From positions 1 to 64,000 of the forward strand of contig NZ_JALBWV010000051.1 in the NCBI RefSeq assembly GCF_022678645.1: a DNA stretch of 64,000 nucleotides, written 5' to 3'. The translations under genes were made by a program, and so were the position numbers. Source of the stretch: Saccharopolyspora soli. Its GTDB lineage: Bacteria > Actinomycetota > Actinomycetes > Mycobacteriales > Pseudonocardiaceae. A model generated the notes under the pieces. That model made no database searches, was not told the origin of the DNA, and was given only the letters and a program-made list of their open reading frames with translations. Shown here one piece after another: positions 31,266 to 39,804 of the stretch (the first letter of the stretch is position 1; each line of letters starts with the position of its first letter).

Positions 31266-32444
31266 ATGACAAGGAAGATCGTGGTAATCGGTGCCGGAAT
31301 CGTCGGGTCGTCGATCGCGGCGCAGCTGCCCGAGGACGTCGCGGTGACTGTGCTCGACCATGCGCCGACCGGCCAACTGCGCGGATCGACCGGGCGCGCA
31401 CCCGGCTTGGTGGGCCTGTTCAACGAAGCGCCGGTGTTGACCGAGCTGGCACGCGCGAGCGCTGCGCTGTACGACGACCTCGAATTCAACGGCGAGCGGG
31501 CTTTCGACCGCGTCGGTGGCGTGGAGGTCGCGTTCACCCCGGAAGCCGTGGCCAAACTGGAAGAACGCGCGGAGCTCGCGGCAGCTGCCGGACTTCCGCA
31601 CCGGTTGCTCGACGCGGCCGAGACGGTTGCGCTGGCGCCGGAACTGATCGACCCGGCGCACTGCGTCCGCGGCCTGCACTTCGCCGACGACGGCACCGCG
31701 CGCGCCGGGATCATCACCGCGGCGCTGCGGAAGCGCAGCAACGCTCGGTTCGTCGACGATGCTGCGGTGGTCGGCATCGAAATCCGCGGCAACCAGGTGT
31801 CCTCGGTGCGGACCGCGACGGAGTCGTTCCCGGCGGACGACGTGGTGCTGGCGAGCGGCATCTGGGGCCCGGTGACCGCATCGCTGGTCGATCAGCAGCT
31901 CCCGCTGACACCGGTCGCCCACCCCTACGTGCACGGACCGCAACGCCCGCGATCCAGCGCGCCGACACCGTTCGTGCGCTGGCCCGAGCACCACGCCTAC
32001 GCGCGTGACCACGGTGCCCGCCTCGGCCTCGGCACCTACGACCACACCCCGCAGCCGGTCCCCCTCGACCAGCTCGGCCAGCACGCGGAGCAGCCGTGGC
32101 CGGGTGAGCTGTTCGACGATGCCGTGCGACGAGCGATGGAACTGCTGCCCGCAGCGCACCGCTTCCCGATCGCGGAGCGGCTGAACGGCGTGTTCGCCAT
32201 GACACCGGACAACCTGCCGCTGCTCGGCGCCTTCCCGGACATCGCCGGACTCTGGTCAGCGGTGGCGATCTGGGTGACTGCCGCCGGAGGCGCGGCCCGA
32301 GGTCTGGTCGAGTTGATGTGCGACGAGGAGCCGACCATCCCCGACCTCGACCGACTGCGCCCAGACCGCTTCGCCGACCAGGACCCGAGCGACCTCGAAA
32401 CCCGCGCGCTGCGCCTGTACCGGGACATCTACGCCACCGCGTGA
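31266..32444 (+). CDS. FAD-dependent oxidoreductase (DAO family)
   Basis: 392 residues from ATG 31266. The FAD-binding start is KIVVIGAGIVGSSIAAQLP (GxGxxG), with ribose contact in VTVLDHAPTGQL. A substrate-domain strand RVGGVEVAFTPEAVAKLEER and a C-terminal FAD segment (LNGVFAMTPDNLPLLGAFP, then AIWVTAAGGAARGLVELM) complete the fold of glycine/sarcosine/dimethylglycine oxidases. It should oxidise an amine with H2O2 release; the substrate is unknown. Monocistronic. Downstream, 32445-32884 (440 bases) holds no gene I can support; a 64-residue minus-strand frame (32472-32666) is the best of several doubtful ones. Confidence 0.82.
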   Translation: MTRKIVVIGAGIVGSSIAAQLPEDVAVTVLDHAPTGQLRGSTGRAPGLVGLFNEAPVLTELARASAALYDDLEFNGERAFDRVGGVEVAFTPEAVAKLEERAELAAAAGLPHRLLDAAETVALAPELIDPAHCVRGLHFADDGTARAGIITAALRKRSNARFVDDAAVVGIEIRGNQVSSVRTATESFPADDVVLASGIWGPVTASLVDQQLPLTPVAHPYVHGPQRPRSSAPTPFVRWPEHHAYARDHGARLGLGTYDHTPQPVPLDQLGQHAEQPWPGELFDDAVRRAMELLPAAHRFPIAERLNGVFAMTPDNLPLLGAFPDIAGLWSAVAIWVTAAGGAARGLVELMCDEEPTIPDLDRLRPDRFADQDPSDLETRALRLYRDIYATA

Positions 32445-32884
32445 CCCGGCTGTCGAGGCGGATCCGGACGATCACGGCATTGGTCCCGTCGGTCCCGCGG
32501 ATTCGTCCGGTTCCGCCCGCACCGCCGCGCGAATGGCGAATTCGACCGATTCGAAGTACTTGTGCGCCGTTCCAGGTGCGAGCCGAGTCGCACGGCCCGC
32601 AGCACCTTCGCTGGCCAAGCACGAGTCGAGGCTCCCCGGCTGATCGGCACGACCACGTCCATCCACATCAGACGGTGACTGAAATGCGGGAATACCAGGA
32701 GCGGAACGACAACGCAGCGGCCTTCCCGCCGGTGACCAACCGGACGCCGTCGCACCGCCGAGACCACCCGTGGGCCCGCGTCCGCACCGGATCCGAGCAA
32801 ACTCCCGATACGCGTCACCCCTTCGAGTGACACACGTCTAAGATCGTCAAGTCCCGCGAAGACCCGGCTGACTGAGGACCGACG

Positions 32885-34162
32885 TTGAGCGATCAACCGA
32901 AGAACACGAAACCCGGCCACGGTCTCTGGTTGTCCCGTGCCGCACTGGGCTTCGTCGCCCTTGCTGCGGTGATGGGCTGGGGTGCCAGTTTCGTCGGCCT
33001 GCACGCCTACGGCCAGGACCAGATGGTCGGCTTCAGCTACTGGACGGCATGGCTGATCCCGGCGACGTTCGACGGCGCGGCCTTCGGCGCCACGCTGATC
33101 ACCTACCGCGCCTCGATCTACGGCCGCAGCGCGCTGCGCGGACGTCTGCTGATGTGGACCTTCACCGCGATCTCGTCGTGGATCAACTGGATCCACCAGC
33201 TGACCCCGGAGGCCAGGGTCGTGGCCGCCGGTCTCCCGGTCGCCGCGGTCGCCGTGTTCGACGTCGTGCTGGCCGAGCTGCGCGCCGACTACGAAGAACG
33301 GCACGGCAAGCGCCGCCTCCGGCTGCGTCCTGGACTCCTGCTGCTGCGGTGGCTCGTGGACCGCGGCGGCACCGCTGGCGCGTTCCGCCGCCAGGTCACC
33401 GACATCCCGGTGTCCGAGATCGCTGGCCTCGGACCGACCTTCCACGAACAGGTCGGATCGACCAAACCAGCCCTGCCGTCGAAGCCGCCGGAACCACCGC
33501 GGTCCGGGTACCAGCGGATCCCCATCGTCCAACAGCCGAGCCAAGCCCCGCCGCGAGCGCCGGTCGCCGCCGAACCACGGCGCTCGCCCGAATCGCCAGG
33601 TCCGGCAGAACTACCGGACCGTGCCGAATCTGTGCGCTTCCAGTCCCAGCAGCCCGCATCGAAAACGCCGGAAGCGACCGAAGCCCAGACGCGCGTCGTG
33701 GCCGAAGCCGAGCCGGAAGGCCGTTCCGAGCTCGAAACACCGGCCGAGTCCGGGACCAACGGTCGACCGCAAGCTCCGGCCGAAACCAACGTCGAGCGGG
33801 ACGAACCTTCCGACCAGACCCCCGGCGCTGCCGAAGCCCCGGCCGCACCCGAGCCAGCGAACGCGAGCAACGGCACCACCGCGAAGCTGGACCGCAACCA
33901 CGAGGTCGACCCGTCGGAGCAAACCCAAACCCTGCCGCCGGTACCGGAAGAACCCCTGACGGACGAGAACAAGCGCACCTTCGCCCGCCGCGACTACCGC
34001 CTGTCCCTGGAGATCGGCGAACCCATCACGGGCGCCCAACTCGGCCAGCGCTACGGCTTCTCGGAACGCTGGGGTCGCCGCCAGATCGCGGCGGTCCGAG
34101 ACGAGATGGAACACGACGAACTCACCAAAACCCCGAACCGCGAACTCATCAGCGTGGACTGA
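32885..34162 (+). CDS. DUF2637 membrane protein with C-terminal helix-turn-helix
   Basis: 425 residues from TTG 32885 (GAGGA 7 bases upstream). Residues about 12-130 are four membrane helices of the DUF2637 type (LSRAALGFVALAAVMGWGAS, FSYWTAWLIPATFDGAAFGA, LLMWTFTAISSWINWIHQL, VVAAGLPVAAVAVFDVVLAE). Residues about 190-355 form a Pro/Glu/Ala-rich disordered linker. The last 60 residues (RRDYRLSLEIGEPITGAQLG, then RYGFSERWGRRQIAAVRDEM) look like a winged HTH. DUF2637 proteins are frequent on actinomycete integrative elements, but also chromosomal. A membrane-tethered DNA-binding role is inferred. Confidence 0.75.
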   Translation: MSDQPKNTKPGHGLWLSRAALGFVALAAVMGWGASFVGLHAYGQDQMVGFSYWTAWLIPATFDGAAFGATLITYRASIYGRSALRGRLLMWTFTAISSWINWIHQLTPEARVVAAGLPVAAVAVFDVVLAELRADYEERHGKRRLRLRPGLLLLRWLVDRGGTAGAFRRQVTDIPVSEIAGLGPTFHEQVGSTKPALPSKPPEPPRSGYQRIPIVQQPSQAPPRAPVAAEPRRSPESPGPAELPDRAESVRFQSQQPASKTPEATEAQTRVVAEAEPEGRSELETPAESGTNGRPQAPAETNVERDEPSDQTPGAAEAPAAPEPANASNGTTAKLDRNHEVDPSEQTQTLPPVPEEPLTDENKRTFARRDYRLSLEIGEPITGAQLGQRYGFSERWGRRQIAAVRDEMEHDELTKTPNRELISVD

Positions 34163-34185
34163 AAACCCGAGCTCGTAGGACCAGG

Positions 34186-34213
34186 GCTCGCGATTTCGCG
34201 AGAAATCGCGAGC
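34186..34213. repeat. Palindromic element, ATTTC-N4-GAAAT type (copy 3)
   Basis: GCTCGCGATTTC / GAAATCGCGAGC around GCGA, perfect 12-bp arms, between the convergent DUF2637 and phosphoesterase genes. It could serve as a terminator. Confidence 0.7.
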
Positions 34214-34249
34214 GACAGCGGTGCTTCGCAGATCTCGACGGCCAACCGG

Positions 34250-35029
34250 TCAGCGAGCGGATGGTGCGGCGGTGTGGCTGATGGGGACGGTGTGCGTGAC
34301 CCACGAGCCGCCGCTGAGGAGATGCAGCAGGAGCGACGTCGGCTCCGGAACGAAGTACGGGAGCCCATCGCGCAGGGTCAGGCCGCTTTGGAGATGTGTG
34401 CTGGGCGCCACGGCCAGGACGCTGCCCGCGAAGGCCGCGGTGATGGGACGGTGCACGTGCCCGGTCAGGACACGAGCGACGTGGCGATGGCCAGCGAGCA
34501 CCTCGCCCAACTCCTCGCCGTCCGCCAGCCGCATCCCGTCCAGGAACGGGATGCCGATCGAGATCGGCGGATGGTGCACGCAGACGATCGCCGGAAGATC
34601 CGACCTGCGCGCGAGAACCTCGTCGAGCCAAGCCAGCTGGGCCGCGCCCAACCGACCACCGCCCGAATCGGGCACCTTGGAGTCCAGGACGATCAAGGTG
34701 AACGCGGGGTATTCCACGGCGTAGTGGGTTTCCGTTGCGCCGCCGAGGAAGCCCGTGCCGCTGAACTCGCCCAACAACGCCTCGGGGTCGTCATGGTTGC
34801 CCGTCGCGAAGTGCAGCGGCAGCGGAAAACGGCCGATCACCTCGCGCAGCGCCTGGTACTCATCCGGGCTGCCTCGATCGACCAGGTCACCGGTGATCAC
34901 AACGCAGTCCGGCTGCGGATCGAGCGCGAGAACACGGCCGAGAGCGCGGTTGAGCCCAGCGGCCGGAGCGCTGGCCAGCATGCCGGTGGTGATGTGCGGA
35001 TCGCTGAGATGTGCAATCGCCAGAGTCAT
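34250..35029 (-). CDS. Calcineurin-like metallophosphoesterase (CpdA/Rv0805-like)
   Basis: 259 residues from ATG 35029. All metal-binding motifs of the class III cyclic-nucleotide phosphodiesterases are present: AHLSDPHIT (DxH), VVITGDLVDRGSPDEY (GDxxDxG), FATGNHDDPEALL (GNHD), VCVHHPPISIG and VLTGHVHRPITAA (GHxH). It probably hydrolyses cAMP or another phosphodiester; related enzymes also have broader activity. Cytoplasmic. The frame continues 12 codons upstream without a start signal better than this ATG. Monocistronic, converging on the DUF2637 gene. Confidence 0.88.
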   Translation of the reverse strand: MTLAIAHLSDPHITTGMLASAPAAGLNRALGRVLALDPQPDCVVITGDLVDRGSPDEYQALREVIGRFPLPLHFATGNHDDPEALLGEFSGTGFLGGATETHYAVEYPAFTLIVLDSKVPDSGGGRLGAAQLAWLDEVLARRSDLPAIVCVHHPPISIGIPFLDGMRLADGEELGEVLAGHRHVARVLTGHVHRPITAAFAGSVLAVAPSTHLQSGLTLRDGLPYFVPEPTSLLLHLLSGGSWVTHTVPISHTAAPSAR

Positions 35030-35177
35030 CCTCGAACAGTCCACGACATCAATCCCCAACGGCAATCAATCACGCCGAAGGCGAAACATCGGAACTTGCC
35101 AACGCCGCGTCCCGGTGAATGGGGAACCGTCCAAGCAACTGCGGCTCCGCCGGGCACCTCCCAGCGCCGTCCTGACG

Positions 35178-35570
35178 TCAGGCGTGCAGGAAGCGGGCGA
35201 AACCCACGAAGCGCGGGTTGATCGTCACCGGGACCCCGTCGTCGCCCATCGATCGGACCCCCTCCAGCACTGCTTCATCGGGCTCGCCGTATACGTCGAA
35301 CTGCCGCACCGTGCAGTGCGCCATCACCTCGCGGATGTAGGGGTCTGACATCTGCCAGTGCATCAGGATCGACTCCGAGTCGCGGTAGAGCTGGTAGCTG
35401 TAGGCCAGCATGCGCTCCTCGTCGATGAACACGTCCACCATCAACTGCGGGCCGTGCTCTGCGACGAACTCGACCGCTTTCCGCACATCGAGCCGGAAAT
35501 CCTCCAAGTGGCCGGTTGCGATCTGCATGGTGTTGCGAAACAGGATCGGACCTTCATCTGATGACAACAT
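35178..35570 (-). CDS. Hypothetical protein, ABM/ferredoxin-like fold suspected
   Basis: 130 residues. The pattern of alternating strands and helices (QIATGHLEDFRLDVRKAVEF, HGPQLMVDVFIDEERMLAYS, YQLYRDSESILMHWQMSDPY) and the length suggest the alpha-beta barrel of antibiotic-monooxygenase-like or dabb-type proteins. No catalytic residue can be named. A start at ATG 35528 (MQIATGHLEDF) is also plausible and would fit the fold better. It stands 59 bases downstream of the ArsR-AHSA1-PhnB operon on the same strand and might belong to it. Confidence 0.55.
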   Translation of the reverse strand: MLSSDEGPILFRNTMQIATGHLEDFRLDVRKAVEFVAEHGPQLMVDVFIDEERMLAYSYQLYRDSESILMHWQMSDPYIREVMAHCTVRQFDVYGEPDEAVLEGVRSMGDDGVPVTINPRFVGFARFLHA

Positions 35571-35629
35571 GGCGCCAGTGTCAAACTTCGATCAAACTCG
35601 AAGTCAACCCCGATGACGAACGGTTGGGG

Positions 35630-36037
35630 TCAGGGCAGGTTGAGCTGCCAGGAGACGCCGAAGCGGTCGTTTACCCAGGCGAACCTGGTGCTGAATCCGT
35701 AGTTGTCCAGCGGCATGAGCTCGTCCCCGTCTTTGGACAGCTCGGCGTGGAGTCGCTTGAGCTCGGCGTCGTCGGCGCACTGCACGTAGATCGAGGTTGC
35801 GGGCGTGAAGGTGAACGCGTGTGAGACGTAGCTGTCGATGCACATGAACTGCTGACCAGCCAGGGAAAACGTGGCGTGCTGCACGCTGCCCTCCGCGCCT
35901 GCCTCGTTCGGGCCGTAGCGGGTGATGTTCAAAACCTTCGAGTCGGCGAACAGCGAGGTGTAGAGCGTCATCGCTTCCTCGGCCCTGCCCTCGAACATCA
36001 GAAACGTGGTCAGCTTCTGCGGTGTGCCCTCGGTCAT
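35630..36037 (-). CDS. PhnB-like (VOC superfamily) protein
   Basis: 135 residues, one glyoxalase/VOC domain of the PhnB or 3-demethylubiquinone-methyltransferase-like group: KLTTFLMFEGRAEEAMTLYT, SLFADSKVLNITRYG, VQHATFSLAGQQFMCIDS and the tail DRFGVSWQLNLP. Despite the usual database name, these small proteins have no shown methyltransferase activity. ATG 36037 overlaps the stop of the AHSA1 gene by ATGA, giving translational coupling. The combination ArsR + AHSA1 + PhnB-like recurs widely in actinobacteria, but its substrate is unknown. Confidence 0.85.
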   Translation of the reverse strand: MTEGTPQKLTTFLMFEGRAEEAMTLYTSLFADSKVLNITRYGPNEAGAEGSVQHATFSLAGQQFMCIDSYVSHAFTFTPATSIYVQCADDAELKRLHAELSKDGDELMPLDNYGFSTRFAWVNDRFGVSWQLNLP

Positions 36038-36735
36038 GCCTGATCTCCCTGGTCGATGGCGGCGGCAAGCCAGTGCTGCCAACGCTCGGCGCGCTGCTGC
36101 GGGTCGGCGAGTGCGCCGTAGTGGTGGTCACTGACCGCGATCGGCATGCCGATCGCGGAACGTTCGTGGAATCGGATGAGCTCATCGGAGGTGCGCAGCC
36201 CGATGAACTGCTCGGTCAGGTAGTCCACCTCGCCGCGGATCCGCCCTCCGCCAGGCAGGTCGATCGTCACCTGTCCGCCGAGCCGGACCGGTGCGAGCAG
36301 CCGGTGCAGCCGGTCCCATCCGCCGACCGCGGGCGCCTGCGCCTCCGCATAGGACGCCGGACGACCGTGGAAGTGCCGCAGGTACTGGGCGAGCGTGAAC
36401 AGGTACATGTCCCAACCGCTGCTGGTCATGCCCTCGTACTCGTCGCTCCAGTCGTCGCCGAGGACGCCACTGTGGACGAACCGGAGCACGCTCGTCCCAC
36501 CGTCCCTGCCCTCGATCAGGTACTCGAAGGCGTTCGTGGAGCCGTCCTCGGCCGCCGGGGTGCGGATGGTCAGCTTGCGCGGCGGGTCCCACTCGGCGAC
36601 CTCGGAGCTGTCCGGGTCGATCTCCATCGGCATGAGCCATGCGGCCAGGCCGGGACCGGTGGCGATGGCCTGCCAGACCTCCTCCGGCGACGCGGGCAGC
36701 TCGATCTCCTTGGGCAGCTTGAACTCACGCGCCAT
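36034..36735 (-). CDS. AHSA1/SRPBCC-domain protein
   Basis: 233 residues. The N-terminal 150 form a START-like ligand-binding domain of the AHSA1 type: IELPASPEEVWQAIATGPGL at the start, WLMPMEIDPDSSEVAEWDPP, and the C-terminal helix SSGWDMYLFTLAQYLRHF. Residues about 160-225 add a second small segment with VTIDLPGGGRIRGEVDYLTE. Such proteins bind hydrophobic ligands in a central cavity. The gene overlaps the ArsR gene by 11 bases and the PhnB-like gene by 4, so all three are one operon controlled from the ArsR promoter. Confidence 0.85.
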   Translation of the reverse strand: MAREFKLPKEIELPASPEEVWQAIATGPGLAAWLMPMEIDPDSSEVAEWDPPRKLTIRTPAAEDGSTNAFEYLIEGRDGGTSVLRFVHSGVLGDDWSDEYEGMTSSGWDMYLFTLAQYLRHFHGRPASYAEAQAPAVGGWDRLHRLLAPVRLGGQVTIDLPGGGRIRGEVDYLTEQFIGLRTSDELIRFHERSAIGMPIAVSDHHYGALADPQQRAERWQHWLAAAIDQGDQA

Positions 36736-37330
36736 CTCGGCCCTCCTGCGCTGGGCTCATCGACGGGTGCAACCCCACCACGAGCCGGTGCCCGCGGCCC
36801 CTGGCCGCGCTCTCATCGTGGTACTTCGCCACCAACCCGGCGACCGCGTCGGAGAGTTCCTGGGCGAACGCGGCCCGTTCGGCCGCGCTTGCGAAGCGGA
36901 TCTCCCCGTCGATGGCGAAGGTGGCCACCCGTTTGCCCGCCTTGGCTCCGGCGCCGATCAACGCGCCGACGTCCTGCACCAGGCGGGCGGCCACGGCCAG
37001 CAGCCATTGGGCGGAGAGCCGGTCCGGCGAGCGGGACGGGTCCGGCGCCACCGGACCGCAGGCCGACGGCGAGATCACGTAGGCCCCAGCGGTCGCGCGC
37101 ATCACGCGCTCGGTCATGTTGCCCTTGCGCCGCTCCTCGACCAGCCCGATGAGGCCGTGCTTCTCCAGGCCACGCAGGTAGTAGTTGACCTTCTGCCTGC
37201 TCAGACCGAGCTTGGCCGCGAGTGACGACGCCGAGGCGGGTTCGGCGAGTTCGTGCAGCAGCCGCGCCCGCACCGGTTCCAGCGTCACCGCAGCCGCGGA
37301 CGGCTCGTCGATAACCGCAACATCCAACAT
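36725..37330 (-). CDS. ArsR-family regulator
   Basis: 201 residues. A winged HTH is at residues about 15-85 (RARLLHELAEPASASSLAAK, LGLSRQKVNYYLRGLEKHGL, EERRKGNMTERVMRATAGAY). No metal-binding cysteine motif of classical ArsR is seen, so the signal is likely organic. The C-terminal 100 residues (VAARLVQDVGALIG, FAQELSDAVAGLVAKYHDES) probably carry the sensing or dimer part. ATG 37330 is preferred over earlier ATGs because the palindromic operator at 37346-37367 would otherwise lie inside the gene. Heads the AHSA1/PhnB operon. Confidence 0.83.
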   Translation of the reverse strand: MLDVAVIDEPSAAAVTLEPVRARLLHELAEPASASSLAAKLGLSRQKVNYYLRGLEKHGLIGLVEERRKGNMTERVMRATAGAYVISPSACGPVAPDPSRSPDRLSAQWLLAVAARLVQDVGALIGAGAKAGKRVATFAIDGEIRFASAAERAAFAQELSDAVAGLVAKYHDESAARGRGHRLVVGLHPSMSPAQEGRDGA

Positions 37331-37345
37331 GCACCCGAGCATGCC

Positions 37346-37367
37346 CTTGACAAGATTTGTTGTCAAG
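37346..37367. promoter_or_regulatory. ArsR operator overlapping a promoter
   Basis: CTTGACAA-N6-TTGTCAAG, perfect 8-bp arms, ending 16 bases before the ArsR start. The arm read on the minus strand contains TTGACA, a consensus -35 box, so a bound regulator would block RNA polymerase. Autorepression is inferred. Confidence 0.75.
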
Positions 37368-37489
37368 ACAGCCATAACTGTCGGAGAGCTCGCCTACCAC
37401 GTCCAGCCGAATGGAAAAAACGGTCAACATCACCGTATATCTAGCATGTTTCATTCTCCTAAAACCGCGCTCTGATACGCTTCGTGTCG

Positions 37490-38509
37490 ATGAGTGATCG
37501 ATCTTTGAGCGACGACGAGCTTGATCTCGTCGCCACCCTGCAGATCGCACCGCGGGCGCCGTTGAACCTGCTCGCCGAGGTGCTCGGGGTTTCGGTGAAC
37601 ACGGTCCGGCGGCGGCTGAGCAGGCTCCACGACGAGCGGCTGATCCGGGTGATCGGACAGCTGGACTGGTCGCTGTCCGGCGAAGGAAACCCGTGGCACG
37701 TCTGGGTGCGCACCGAACGGGGCTGCGCCAAGCAGGTCGCCGAGCACCTCGCCGGGATGCCGGACGTCCAGATGGCCGCCACCGCGGCTGGCCGCGCGGA
37801 CGTGTACTGCGCCGTGCAACCCGCCCGCCGGGTGCATGTGGAGAACCTGCTCACCGAACAGCTCCAAGACCTGGACGGGATCCGCTCGGTGCACTCGGAG
37901 CTCGTGCTGCGCGCGTTCACCAAGTCGAGCTCGTGGCGGTTGCGGCGGCTCAGTGCCGAACAGTCCGCCGCGCTGCACACCGCGACACTTCCCGACGAAG
38001 TCGATGACGAACTCGGTGACGAACTCGGCCGCGACGAGCTGGCGGCGGTACGCCTGCTGCACGAGGACGGCCGGATCAGCGCTGCCCAGATCGCCAGACG
38101 ACTCGGCATCGCCCCGTCCACGGCCTACCGGCTGACGCAATCGCTGTTGCACCGCGGTGTGATCCGACCGAGCGTCGAAGTGGAGCCCCGACTGCTCGGC
38201 TACCGGTACGAAGCGATGATCGCGTTGCAGGTGCGCCCCGGCCAGACCAACACGGTCGCCGAGGAACTCGCACAACACCCCTCCGCGCGGTACGTCTCGG
38301 TCACCGCTGGCACCTCGTCGGTCATCCACGGCGGCGTCTTCGCCGACGAGGAGGCACTGGGCGAGTTCCTCACCGGTGATCTCGCCGCGCTCGGCGGCAT
38401 CACATCGTTCGAGGTCTCCGTCCTGCTCAACATCTACAAGCGGCATTGGCTGCCACGTGCGCACGGCGAGATCGGCGCCACCGTCAGCCGGTACTCGCGC
38501 CCCGAATAG
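37490..38509 (+). CDS. Lrp/AsnC-family regulator, double-length
   Basis: 339 residues, twice the normal Lrp size. Two complete HTH-plus-RAM units are visible: the first HTH at about residues 5-55 (DLVATLQIAPRAPLNLLAEV, SVNTVRRRLSRLHDERLI), and the second at about residues 180-230 (ELAAVRLLHEDGRISAAQIA, APSTAYRLTQSLLHRGVI). A single chain thus mimics a dimer. ATG 37490 and GTG 37484 are both possible; neither has a clear ribosome site, so the message may be leaderless. It precedes the asparaginase gene by 22 bases and probably regulates it in response to an amino acid. Confidence 0.83.
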   Translation: MSDRSLSDDELDLVATLQIAPRAPLNLLAEVLGVSVNTVRRRLSRLHDERLIRVIGQLDWSLSGEGNPWHVWVRTERGCAKQVAEHLAGMPDVQMAATAAGRADVYCAVQPARRVHVENLLTEQLQDLDGIRSVHSELVLRAFTKSSSWRLRRLSAEQSAALHTATLPDEVDDELGDELGRDELAAVRLLHEDGRISAAQIARRLGIAPSTAYRLTQSLLHRGVIRPSVEVEPRLLGYRYEAMIALQVRPGQTNTVAEELAQHPSARYVSVTAGTSSVIHGGVFADEEALGEFLTGDLAALGGITSFEVSVLLNIYKRHWLPRAHGEIGATVSRYSRPE

Positions 38510-38531
38510 GCGATCGTCAGAGAGGTCATGC

Positions 38532-39506
38532 ATGAGTGCCAGCCTGCGAACCAACGCAAATCCGGTCCCGCTCGCCGAAGTGGTGCGGGGCGAGCTGGTG
38601 GAATCGGTGCATTTCGGTTCGGCGATCGCCGTCGACCCCGACGGCGCTGTGTTGTTCGAGGTCGGGGCCAGCCGTACGCCGATGTTCCCGCGTTCGTCGA
38701 TGAAACCCCTGCAGAGCGTGGGCATGCTCGGCGCCGGGCTCGAACTGGACGGGGAGCTGCTCGCCCTCGCGTGCGCTTCGCACGGCGGTGAGCAGTTCCA
38801 CCTCGAAGGGGTTCGCCGCGTGCTCGGCCGGGCTGGCCTCGCCGAAGCGGATCTGCAGAACACTCCTGGGTTGCCCCTGGACGACGACGCCCGAGCCGCC
38901 TACGGCGCGGTGCCGAGTTCACTCGCGGGCGACTGCTCCGGCAAGCACGCCGCGATGCTCGCCACCTGCGTCGCCAACGACTGGCCGACGGTCACCTACC
39001 GGATGCCGGACCACCCTTTGCAGCGGCAGATCGCGGCCACCGTCACCGAACTGGCCAGCGAACCGATCGCCACCACCTCCATCGACGGTTGCGGCGCCCC
39101 GCTGTTCGGCCTGAGCCTGCACGGCCTCGCCACCGCGTTCGCCAAGATCAGAACGGCGAAAACCACTGCGACGCAGCGGGTTTCGACGGCGATCAGCGAG
39201 CATCCGGAGTGGGTTGCGAGCACAACGCACCCGAACACCAGGCTGCTTCGGGCGCTACCGGGCAGCATCGGGAAGGGCGGCGCCGAAGGCGTCCTCGCCC
39301 TCGCGGTTCCGGACGGCCCCGCCATCGCGATCAAGATCGCCGACGGTTCGCACCGGCCCAATCCCGTGCTCGCCGTGGCACTGCTCCGCGCGCTCGGCAT
39401 CACCAACGCCGAGCTCGACGAACTGGCCGAAGTACCGGTCCTCGGACACGGCAAACCCGTCGGCGTGATCCGAGCAGTCGAGCAATTGCTCCCCGCATCC
39501 CAGTAA
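38532..39506 (+). CDS. Asparaginase, Rhizobium etli II type (class 3)
   Basis: 324 residues. It should hydrolyse L-asparagine to aspartate and ammonia. This class is unrelated to the E. coli enzymes and looks like a serine beta-lactamase fold. The SxxK pair is Ser55/Lys58 in MFPRSSMKPLQ. The zinc-site residues are Cys135 and Lys138 in GDCSGKHAAMLA, and Cys187 in SIDGCGAPLFGLS, all conserved, so the enzyme should be active. GAGAGGTC precedes the ATG. No signal peptide, so cytoplasmic. Likely co-transcribed with the Lrp-type gene upstream, giving an amino-acid-responsive catabolic unit. Confidence 0.88.
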   Translation: MSASLRTNANPVPLAEVVRGELVESVHFGSAIAVDPDGAVLFEVGASRTPMFPRSSMKPLQSVGMLGAGLELDGELLALACASHGGEQFHLEGVRRVLGRAGLAEADLQNTPGLPLDDDARAAYGAVPSSLAGDCSGKHAAMLATCVANDWPTVTYRMPDHPLQRQIAATVTELASEPIATTSIDGCGAPLFGLSLHGLATAFAKIRTAKTTATQRVSTAISEHPEWVASTTHPNTRLLRALPGSIGKGGAEGVLALAVPDGPAIAIKIADGSHRPNPVLAVALLRALGITNAELDELAEVPVLGHGKPVGVIRAVEQLLPASQ

Positions 39507-39578
39507 TCGCAAAGGACAGCTCATGCCCCGCCATGACGTCAACGGCAGCAACCCCGGCGTCCGCCAAGGGGGTGCGGC

Positions 39579-39758
39579 ATGACCAAGACCTCGACCGAGG
39601 ACAAGCCGAGTCGTGCCGTAGCGCTGGTGCTGGCGATGGTGCCAGCCGGTTCGCCGTTGCGCGGCGATGGAGGGTCTATTGTGGACTCCCCGCTGATGGA
39701 CAACATCGCGGTGTTCCTGATGCTGTTCCTCATGGTCATCGGCACGGTCTCGTGCTGA
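39579..39758 (+). pseudogene. AbgT-type transporter fragment
   Basis: 59 codons from ATG 39579 to a TGA. The stretch VLAMVPAGSPLRGDGGSIV followed by SPLMDNIAVFLMLFLMVIGT resembles an internal part of AbgT (aminobenzoyl-glutamate) transporters, where such a loop precedes a membrane helix. The rest of the roughly 500-residue protein is missing on both sides. It could instead be a small membrane protein of its own. It lies between the asparaginase gene and a LysR gene, so an amino-acid-related transporter may have been lost here. Confidence 0.4.
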
Positions 39759-39804
39759 CGCAATGGGCACGCATCGGAAGCGCGTACGGGCTGAACATCA
39801 ACGC

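Noticed and set aside
32472..32666. 64-residue minus-strand ORF in the gap after the FAD oxidase
   Set aside because: A short protein-like end (HKYFESVEFAIRAAVRAEP) but no ribosome site, no family and several competing frames.
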